DNA from: Zizania palustris | Taxonomy: Eukaryota > Streptophyta > Magnoliopsida > Poales > Poaceae | Direction: 5' to 3' | Length of the DNA: 64,000 nucleotides | Assembly: GCA_019279435.1 (NCBI GenBank) | Contig: JAAALK010000288.1 | Span: forward strand, 58,059,363 to 58,123,362 | Part shown: positions 56,037 through 64,000 of the stretch, in pieces | Layout: every line of letters begins with the position of its first letter | Position numbering within the stretch: position 1 is the first letter of the stretch | Notes under the pieces: model-generated | What the model was told of the DNA's origin: nothing | Database searches by the model: none | The model's input: only the letters and a program-made list of their open reading frames with translations | Made by a program: the position numbers and the translations under genes

Positions 56037-57698
56037 CAGGCAGCTGGTGTCGGAGCTGGAGCTATAATAATATCGCCGTCAGGGCAAAAGTCCATGTATT
56101 CTGCGAGGCTCAACTTTAAGACCACCGATAATATCGTAGAGTACAAAGGAATCCTGCTAGGCCTCCGAAAGGCAAAGGCACTTGGAGCAGCAAGGATAAT
56201 AATTAAAACAAATTCCCAAGTCGTCGCAGGGCATGTTGACAAAATATTTCAAGCAAGGAACCCACATCTGGCAAAGTATCTGGAAGAAATCCGCAAGACA
56301 GAAGCAATATTCAAAGGATTTTCTGTTCGATGTATCCCTCAAGCAGATAATCAACTTGCAGACATTCTAGCGAAGGCTGCAGCGGGAGCATTGGACCTCC
56401 CGGAGGGTGCTTTCTATGAAGAACTAGTCAAGCCTACAGTAAATCAATTACCCTCTGTAAATGTCCTTTGCATCCCAGCTACAGATTGGCGGGCTCCGAT
56501 AATGGATGTCTTGCAAAGCAGAGCAGTTTCGTCAGAAGGTCCGAATTTCCGAAGGTTACAAGCAAGGGCTCAAAATTATAAGCTTGTCAATGGAATGTTA
56601 TACAAAGCCGGAGTTTGTTCTCCCCTACTCCGGTGCATCTCACAACCCGAAAGACAAGATATACTTTGGGACATTCACGAAGGTTTATGTGGAAGCCAAC
56701 TAGCCCCTTGTGCTCTAGCAGGAAAGACACTTCGGCAGGGGCTCTACTGGCCAACAATTGTAAGAGATGCGGAGGAATTGGTTCGAACCTATCAAGGATG
56801 CCAGTGGATGGGAAGACGGAGCCACCGTCCACCAGTACCACTTCAAGTTATCGCCCCGGTGTGGCCAATGGCACGATGGGGAATTGATCTCATTGGCCCT
56901 TTTCCAATGGCAAAAGGCAGCTTGAAGTTTGAAGTGGTAGCAATTGAGTATTTTTCTAAGTGGGTTGAAGCTGAACCCCTAACTGCTATCACTTCAAGAA
57001 ATGTACAAAAATTCTTCTGGCAAAATATCATATGCAGGTTCGGAGTGCCAAGGGAGCTAACTATGGATAATGGAACCCAGTTCGAAGCTGAAACCTTTAA
57101 AGAATTTTGTGAAGAGCTGGGCATTAAGTTATGCTTCGTAGAAGTTCACCATCCACAATCCAACGGAGCCATCAATCGAGCCAATGGGAATATTCTCGCC
57201 GGGCTGAATCGAAGGATTGTCGGGTTGGCCATGGGGTTGTGGACCAAAGAACTCCCTAAGATTCTATGGTCCATTTGGACCACTCAAGCCAGGTCCATAG
57301 GCTTCACTCCATTCAGGCTGCTATTCGGAGATGAGGCCATCACTCCTACGGAGCTCAAGGGTGGATCCCTTCGTGTAGTTGAACCTGGAGATGAAGACGA
57401 GAGAAACACTTCGCTGGACTTTTCAGAAGAAATAAGGCTTCGAGTAGTCGCCAATCTGACAAAGTACCAAGACCAAACAAAAACATGGTATGACCCAAAG
57501 ATAAAGTTGAACGAGCTTAAGCCAGGTCATTTAGTTTTGCGAAGTGTAATAGCTCCGGGGAAGCTAGGAAATAAATGGGAAGGACCATATATTATCCTAC
57601 GATCAGGGTGCCCCGGCTCATTTAAATTAGCTAATTTAGAAGGGGAAGAGTTGAAGCATGCATGGCATGCAGAGCACCTTAAGCGTTATTACGCTTAG
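56037..57698 (+). pseudogene. Second RNase H and integrase of Tat-1b, one long open frame
   Basis: Open over at least 534 codons (56,094-57,698) through the second RNase H, zinc finger, integrase core and GPY end (NKWEGPYIIL). The first two catalytic Asp are present (WGIDLIGP, TMDNGTQF). The catalytic Glu is Asn (SNGAINRAN), and finger residues are lost (GSQLAP, TYQGC). The frame is therefore intact but integration activity is not expected. Tat-1a has two nonsense changes here that Tat-1b lacks. Confidence 0.9.
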
Positions 57699-57893
57699 GG
57701 GCTCCTTGTAATCAATTGTAAAAGTTCCTTTCTAAATAAAAGTGGAGGTTCGAATCTTGTTTGCTCTTCGAATATCCCTTACTCCTGGTGAACGCATTAG
57801 GAGAACGAAAATGCTTGTGGAGTCAAGCATCTTTCCAAGAACCCGGACAACGGCCTTTGAACCATTGGTTCAAGGACTCTGTTGCTAGCCAGC

Positions 57894-58500
57894 GGATTCT
57901 AGGCTCCGGCTTGATAGGATCCGTAGAAGAGTCTAAGGACTTTAAAAGAACAGATTTCCGGCCTCCGGGTTTGAAGCATCTGTAAAAGAGCCGAAGGTGG
58001 CCAGCCTACGGATTCCAGGCTCCGGCTTGTTAGGATCTGTAGAAGAGTCTAAGGACTTTAAAAGAATAGATTTCCGGCCTCCGGGTTCGAAGCATCTGTA
58101 AAAGAGCTGAAGGTGGCCAGCCTGTGGATTCCAGGCTCCAGCTTGTTAGGATCCGTAGAAGAGTCTAAGGACTTTAAAAGAATAGATTTCCGGCCTCCGG
58201 GTTCGAAGTATCTATAAAAAAAGAGCCAATGTTGCCAACATGCGGATTCCAGGCCCTGGCTTCTTAGGATCCGTAGAAGAGTCTAAGGACTTTAAAAGAA
58301 CAGATTTCCGGCCTCTGGGTTCAAAGCATCTGTAAAATAGCTGAAGGTGGCCAGCCTGTGAATTCCAGGCTCTGGCTTGTTAGGATCCATAGAAGAGTCT
58401 AAGTACTTTAAAAGAACAGATTTCCGGCCTCCGGGTTCGAAGCATCTGTAAAAGAGTCGAAGGTGACCAAGAAATAAGGTTTCAAGGCTCCGGCCAATGA
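57894..58500 (+). repeat. 116-bp tandem repeat of Tat-1b
   Basis: Units begin at 57,901, 58,017, 58,133, 58,251, 58,367 and 58,485. The unit boundary near 58,210-58,260 (GAGCCAATGTTGCCAACATG) differs clearly from the matching place in Tat-1a, while the rest is near-identical. Confidence 0.92.
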
Positions 58501-58789
58501 AACACTTTTAAAGTCCTAAGCGACTACTATGGGAGCTTACAAGTATAAACTCAGCTCCGAAACTTATAAACATCATAATATGAACGCATAGTTCGAAGGA
58601 CTCTATGAAAAAGTAAAAGTATGACTACTAAGTGTTGTGCACAGCATCAGATTTTTATACAAATCATTGTGTGTGATGGACCCTATTGCAACGAGTACGG
58701 TCCCCCACCCACATGGAGGGGCAGGGGAGTAAGGAACAATAAGATGCTTTCGAAGCAATTCATATTAATTGAATAATCATACTTTTACA

Positions 58790-60550
58790 TCAAGAGAAAA
58801 TTTGTTCTAAGCCTAGATAAAATTGGAGACCCATCCGACCTCTAGAACTACTTCTAAGGCTACTTCGACCTTCGGAGCTCGAAGCCGTTGGGACTGTCTT
58901 CTTAGTTAGAATGCTTCTCTTCTTCTTCGAAGCTCGAAGTTTTTTCTGCTCGTCTTGAAGTTCAGCCCAAGTCAGAAGTCTTTCGGAGCTAGCCTCTATA
59001 GGGTCTTCGCCCTGGTACTCCGAGTCATACCAATCTACATACTCGGAGGACGAAGATGTTTTTTCCTTTTCCTCTTCTTTGATATAAGCTAAGACCCCAC
59101 AGTGAACTTTGGGTGCTATCTCCCCTTGATCTCCGTGAGGAACAGAGAAGCATGAACGTCGGTAAGGCCTTAAGCTTTTGAGGACTGTCCACTGCCGATG
59201 GAGCCCTTCGTTAAATTCCAATACTTCGAAGTCATGCTCCGAAGGACATGGCAAAACCTAAAAGGATAAACATCCAAACAAGTTCCTCATTTATAACCTT
59301 TTTGTTCATTAATGCAAGGGGCTTTACAAGATTTCTTGTACACATTTAAGCGCCCTATAGGACTAGACCTGCGGGTCGGTTGGCGGAGCAGGAGGTGTCG
59401 GAGCTGGCGAAGCTAGAAGCGGAGGCCTTGTTTGCGCTTGCTTTTTGCCAGCGGGCCTCGTCGATCCAAGTTTTGGTTGTAGCCTTGTGGTCTGTTTTCC
59501 AGATTAACTGGAAAGCTTCCCAAGCCGAGGCTACATCCTGTGAAGGACGCAACAAGCCCTCGTCGGCAAAGCCTATGGGCATCGAACCCCCAACTGGAGC
59601 GACTGAAATCCCAAGAGCTTCTAGGTGACGAAGGACTCCAATTCCAGCAACTTGTCCAGAGATCTCTCCGTATCGGACACTTGAATCATCTTCAGCTTCC
59701 GGTAGAGGGGCTTGCTCGCCGCAGTAGAAGATGAAGGGCACATGGTATCGAAGTACTCCAAGGTACCCTGAAGGGCATCCAAGGTACGCTCCGCTATTTC
59801 AGTATTCTTCATCTCTATCGCCTCCAGTCCCACAACAGCAGCAGATACTTTAGCAATTCTGGATAGCAAGGTGCTCATCTGGGCCATCGCCTGTTTGAGC
59901 GATCCTTGGAGTTCTACAAGTTGTGCGCTCGAAGTAGCTGCCGCTAGCCGGAGCTTCTCCACCTCCGCTCGGAGCACCATGCATTCGGCTTCGGCTTCTT
60001 GGGACGAAGTTCGGAGTGTACTGCTACTCTGCCGTTCGATCCGAATGGCTTCATCGGTGGTGGCCCTAGCCCTCTGTTATTCAAGGAGCTCTTCCTCCAG
60101 CTGAAGTGTTTTGTCTTCGGAGCTTTTGAGCGTGGACTAGAGGGTATTAACCTTCCTCTTGAGCCAATTGGTTTCGACTTTGTTGGAAGTCGCTGCAGCT
60201 CTAGCAAGGACAAATTGCTGCAAAAAAGAGCAAGTAAGTACTAAGTCGTTCCATTTGTTAATTAAAGGCACTTGTGGTATTTTGTATACCTGAAGGGCAG
60301 CCCTTTCGAGGGCTAGATTAAGCTTCGGGGCTCTGTCCTCGCTCAAGACGGAGACCAAGTCGGAGTTAACGACTTCTTGGCCTTTCTCCGCCAAGGGCTC
60401 TAGAAATGCCCGGAGGCCCGTTCGTTGCTCCAAGAAGGGAGCCAACAAAGGGAGCTAGGACAAAGCCTGGAGGTCATCTGCGGTCACCTCCTCCACCGAG
60501 TTGGGAGATCTGGAGGTTGAAGAAAGTAGGTTTCGGGCGTCAGGCACGGT
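58790..60550 (-). pseudogene. Antisense gene of Tat-1b, N-terminally truncated
   Basis: Same exons as the Tat-1a copy; introns 60,289-60,218 and 59,368-59,258. A one-base insertion near 59,445 shifts the frame after WIDEARWQK, before the last intron, which Tat-1a does not have. The last exon (59,257-58,790) is open. Confidence 0.8.
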
Positions 60551-60573
60551 AAAAGTTTTTGGCGGATTCCGAT

Positions 60574-60781
60574 CCCCCTTTATAGCCTCTCGTTAGCTGT
60601 TGCACTTCGATTGTGTTCACATTGTAGGTTCGACTTCCGTCGCTAGCATGTGGGCCCAGGAAGTGAAACGGTGTGAGTCCATGGTAAATTTCGACCGTTA
60701 CCTTTTCGAGAGCATAACGACTACTTAAAGAGTAACGACTCCAAATTAACGGCTCTTCACGACGTTTTACCTCCGCAACGG
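60574..60781 (-). promoter_or_regulatory. Candidate antisense promoter of Tat-1b
   Basis: Same TATA-like box (60,587-60,574) and AACGG cores as at 8,494-8,701. Confidence 0.4.
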
Positions 60782-60959
60782 TTCTCTCTCCCACGAAGTG
60801 TTCACATAGCAGTCCTGGTTCGAGGCTTTCATCGGGGATACTTCGGGGTCAAATACCCTTCGAATAGATGTAACACCTTCAAATTTCTGTAGGTCTCTGA
60901 ATATGAAAATATTCCTTGTGTATACTGCTTTCCTAGTATACAGGTTAAAATCGGAGAAG

Positions 60960-60976
60960 CGTATTCGAGGGACTAC
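60960..60976 (+). other. Polypurine tract of Tat-1b
   Basis: Same CGTATTCGAGGGACTAC before the LTR as in Tat-1a. Confidence 0.65.
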
Positions 60977-61469
60977 TGTTGGGGGGAAATACTTCGCCAT
61001 CAGGACATTAGAGATTGACAGTCAAAGATAATTTATCAGCTTCAAAGCTCGTGCTTATGCCCGAAGGTGGTGAAGTTTCTAAGCCAAAAGGTGCTTCGGC
61101 TTACAATTCGAAGGTACCCTCCGCAGGCTATGAAGCTTCGGTGGAAAACATCAAGACTGATAAGATGTTTGCCTTATCTTCCTACTCTGGGTAGATTTTA
61201 CCATTTTAACCCTATTCGGGGTACCGAATAGTTTCCACTATGTCGGTTGTAATTGAGAGGTAAATAAGTATTTTCCTTAGACTTTTTGCCTATAAATACC
61301 CTCCTTCTTACCCTGTAATAGGCATCGAATACTCAGCTATTCAATAAACACATTTGGACTACTTAAGCTATTGTCCAATTCAGAGACTTGAGGTAGTTCT
61401 CAACACAAATCCAATGTTTGTGAGTTCTTAATCTTAGAGAACCTGTTAGAGTAATCTTTTACGCCAAAA
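60977..61469 (+). repeat. 3' LTR of Tat-1b
   Basis: 493 bases, a few bases different from 8,897-9,389, ends GCCAAAA. Confidence 0.93.
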
Positions 61470-61474
61470 GCAGT
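61470..61474. repeat. Presumed target duplication GCAGT, right of Tat-1b
   Basis: One mismatch to GAAGT at 51,653. The identical GCAGT follows Tat-1a at 9,390. 61,475-61,762 is non-coding copia sequence. Confidence 0.6.
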
Positions 61475-61762
61475 ATTATTTTCAAGTTGTAGTTTTGCAT
61501 CCAAAGTAAAGGATCCTTGCTACCAGGCAGATAAAAGATAGCAAAAGCAATTCTGCGTAACACATTCTACACACGAGACTAAGTAGTGATCAAGTTTGGA
61601 ATTTTGTAAATTAAAATCATTCTCATAATGAAAGTAGATATATTAATCAGAGTTGAATGCAACATGATAATGAAAATTATGCAAAGGCATATAAAAGCAA
61701 CTAAATGCATCAACAAATAATCATAATGAAGCTAATGCAAAACAATTAAAGCATGCTCCCCC

Positions 61763-63240
61763 TCATAAAATGTCGTAAGGATGACAAATACAAAGTTTCC
61801 CACGCAAATAAGCAAATCGAGACGCATCAAGGGGTTTGGTAAAAATGTCAGCAAACTGATTCTCGGTATCAACATATTGAAGCTCAATATTACCCTTCTC
61901 ATTGTGATCTCTGAGAAAATGATATCTCACATCAATGTGTTTGGTTCTAAAGTGCTGAACCGGGTTGTTTGCAATGCAAATGGCGGTAGTGTTATCACAA
62001 AAAAGTGGAACACTCTTATATTGTAACCCAAAATCCCCTAAAGTGGAAACCATCCACAAAATCTATGAGCAACAGCTAGCTGCGGCAATATATTCGGCCT
62101 CAGTTGTATATTGTGCAACGCTAGACTATTTACGGGAAGACCAACAAACAAGAGATGTACCCAGAAAATAACAAGTACCAGAGGTACTCTTCCTATCAAT
62201 TCTACACCCAGCAAAATCCGCATCTGAATAACCACGAAGACACAAATAGGAAGATGAAGAATACCAAATGCCAAATTCGAGGGTATGCTTGAGATACCTA
62301 AGAATGCGCTTTACCGCTTGGCGGTGCGAAGCTCGTAGTGAAGCCTAAAAACAAGCGCACTTTCACGTGATGAAGTGTATGTCCGGCCTTATAGCAGTCA
62401 ATTAGAGGATGGAGCCGATCATGATACGAAACTCCTTCTGATCAATGGCTTCCCCATCCTCATCAGGATCCAATGCTATCGAAGTAGCCATCAGAGTGGT
62501 GAGAGGTTTCGCATCAGCCATATCAAACTTCTTGAGAAGGTCCTTGGTGTACTTCATATGGTGGACGAAGGTACCTTGTTTGCTTTGCTTGATTTGCAAA
62601 CCAAGGAAAAATGTGACTTCATCCATCATGGATATCTCGAACTCTCTTCTCATAGTTTCTACAAACTTGGCAACCAAAGCATGAGAAGAGCCACCAAAGA
62701 TGATATTGTCAACATAAATCTGAACTAGGAGGAAATCTTTGTCATGCTTGAGAGTGAAAAGAATTTTGTCTACAGATCCCATCAAATACCCTCACTCAAG
62801 CAGAAAAGACTTAAGTCTATCATACCATGCCCGAGGGGCCTGCTTGAGTCCATAAAGAGCCTTATGAAGTTTCAGGACTTTATGAGGGTATTTCGGGTTT
62901 TCAAATCCAGGGAGTTGTTTTACATAAACATCATCGCCTATAAAGCCATTAAGAAAAACACTTTTGGCATCCATTTGGTAAAGTCTGAATCCATGGGATG
63001 CAGCAAATGCAAGTAAAATTCTAATGGACACAAGACAAGCAACATGAGCAAAAGTTTTTGTAAAATCAATCCCTTCTAATTATGAAAAACCCCGAGCCAC
63101 AAGTCTAGCTTTGTTTATAACCACTGACCCATTCTCCCCTTGTTTGTTTTTGAAAATCCATTTAGTTCCAATGAAATGAACATTACGAGGGGAATCTACA
63201 AGAGTCCAGACTTGCTTTCTCTCAAAATTTTCAAGTTATT
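61763..63240 (-). pseudogene. SIRE-1 reverse transcriptase and RNase H
   Basis: RNase H is open from 62,059 to 61,763 and ends normally (FADIFTKPLDASRFAYLRGKL), which the duplicate at 9,747 lost by a frameshift. RT at 63,031-62,402 has LHKALYGLKQAPRAWYDRL and IYVDNIIFGG (YVDD changed to YVDN). Stops separate RT and RNase H. Confidence 0.88.
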
Positions 63241-63612
63241 CATGCATGGCATTGATCCAACTAGAATCAGATAAAGCATGACTTGCATCTAAGGGCTCGA
63301 AAGAAGCAATAAAAGCAGAATCAATGACATGAGCGTGATAGTGTGTTACCCTTTGATCAAGCTCACCAATATCTGCTCGGGAGGATGCATCCCTTGAATG
63401 TGATGAGGAGCCTTACGGCAGGATGCAGTCTCCCTCTCAACTTGTGCTGGTGAGTGGTCGAAGATGACCGATGTTGAGGTAGAAGCTTCGGGGCCTCTCA
63501 CCGAAGTGGTTAAAGTGTGGTCGGCTTTGGGGGTCAAAGTCGAGGGTAGTAGGGGATCATCCTCGAAGTCTTCTGGATCTCCGTATTCAAAGATAGTCTG
63601 TTCCATATCATG

Positions 63613-64000
63613 TTAACTTGCCTGTTCAAAAGAAGAGCTAACAAAGGGGGTTGATTCATCAAAAGTCACATCACATGACTCGATGATAGTGTTAGTTTCC
63701 AAATTGAAAACACGATAAGAATGACCAAGTGTAGTGTAACCTAGAAATATCCTGTCAGAAGAGCGCGACTCAAACTTGTCCATATTTCCATGTTTTAGGA
63801 TAAAACATCGACAGCTAAATACTCGAAGATGAGTAACTTTGGGCTCTCTCCCAAAACGTAGCTCATATGAAGTCAAGTTCAAGATTGAGTGCAAGAAAAT
63901 TCATTTTGAGATGTAACAAGCAGAGTTCATGGACTCAGCCCAAAACTTTCTAGGAATCATGTGCTCATCGAGCATCGTCCTAGCCATCTCAACCAAAGTA
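63613..64000 (-). pseudogene. SIRE-1 integrase C-terminal part, cut by window end
   Basis: SYELRFGREPKVTHLRVFSCRCF, LGYTTLGHSYRVFNLET and VTFDESTPFVSSS are open over 93 codons. In the duplicate, a TAA near 11,789 replaces the Glu codon of YELRF. The integrase core begins at the window edge. Confidence 0.85.

Larger units (their letters stand above)
51658..61469 (+). mobile_element. Tat-1b: second copy of the duplicated Tat gypsy element, complete
   Basis: Both LTRs are present. From 52,078 on it matches the left end of the window with about 0.7% substitutions. It is inserted in the SIRE-1 3' region. LTRs differ at about 28 of 492 positions, so insertion long preceded the duplication. Confidence 0.95.
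37153..64000 (-). mobile_element. SIRE-1: SIRE/Maximus-like copia element interrupted by Tat-3 and Tat-1b
   Basis: The 3' LTR is 37,153-38,605 plus 50,254-50,800, the 3' non-coding region 50,801-51,657, and coding sequence resumes at 61,475 after Tat-1b. The RT type and an untranslated region rich in CTCCCCCT words before a ~2.0 kb LTR fit SIRE/Maximus. The 5' half lies beyond the window. The same coding part recurs at 9,390-13,721. Confidence 0.88.

Noticed and set aside
1..64000. Host protein-coding genes, tRNA or rRNA genes
   Set aside because: Every stretch with protein similarity I could recognise belongs to a retrotransposon; no cloverleaf or rRNA-like sequence was noticed. Primer sites resembling tRNA ends are element parts.

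Overview
The window is plant nuclear DNA made almost entirely of nested, decayed LTR retrotransposons. I found no ordinary host gene, tRNA, rRNA or CRISPR array. The lineages present (Tat-type Ty3/gypsy with two RNase H domains, SIRE/Maximus-type Ty1/copia with ~2 kb LTRs, chromovirus-like gypsy fragments) and the depth of nesting fit a large-genome flowering plant, perhaps a monocot; the species cannot be read from the sequence. There is one assembly gap of exactly 1,000 N (19,011-20,010).

Layout. 1-9,389: Tat-1a, a gypsy element on the plus strand, cut by the window edge. 9,390-13,721: minus-strand SIRE-1 copia fragment. 13,722-13,759: spacer of a large inverted repeat. 13,760-17,225: plus-strand SIRE-2. 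17,226-19,010: minus-strand gypsy fragment (Chromo-1) running into the gap. 20,164-21,494: another gypsy LTR plus leader. 21,798 to about 22,660: an LTR with a tRNA-Met-type primer site on the minus strand. 23,277-25,391 and 36,854-37,152: Chromo-2, split by Tat-2 (25,392-36,853, minus, target duplication CATAG). 37,153-64,000: SIRE-1 (minus), whose 3' LTR is split by Tat-3 (38,606-50,248, minus, target duplication GACTT) and whose body is split by Tat-1b (51,658-61,469, plus).

The first 11,921 bases and the last 11,923 bases are the same segment: they share the gypsy insertion, its junction and the flanking copia, with about 0.7% substitutions. This is a segmental duplication, not two insertions. 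LTR comparison by eye gives about 5.7% divergence for Tat-1b, about 6.5% for Tat-3 and about 1% for Tat-2. By divergence alone Tat-3 and Tat-1 are old, Tat-2 is young and the duplication is youngest.

The most interesting content is a second gene carried by all three Tat families on the strand opposite to gag-pol, between the pol end and the 3' LTR. In Tat-2 and Tat-3 it has five exons and four introns with matching positions and phases (1, 1, 0, 0), and nearly equal summed exon length (3,412 and 3,400 nt). It has a TATA-like box 110-120 nt before its ATG. Tat-1 keeps only the last two introns and has lost the N-terminal exons. Its 3' end converges on pol, and in each family the spacer between the two genes holds a different tandem repeat (116, 59 and 35 bp). 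Introns can survive there because the replicating RNA comes from the other strand. Such extra antisense ORFs are known in the Tat lineage; the shared splice structure and promoter features described here deserve a check.
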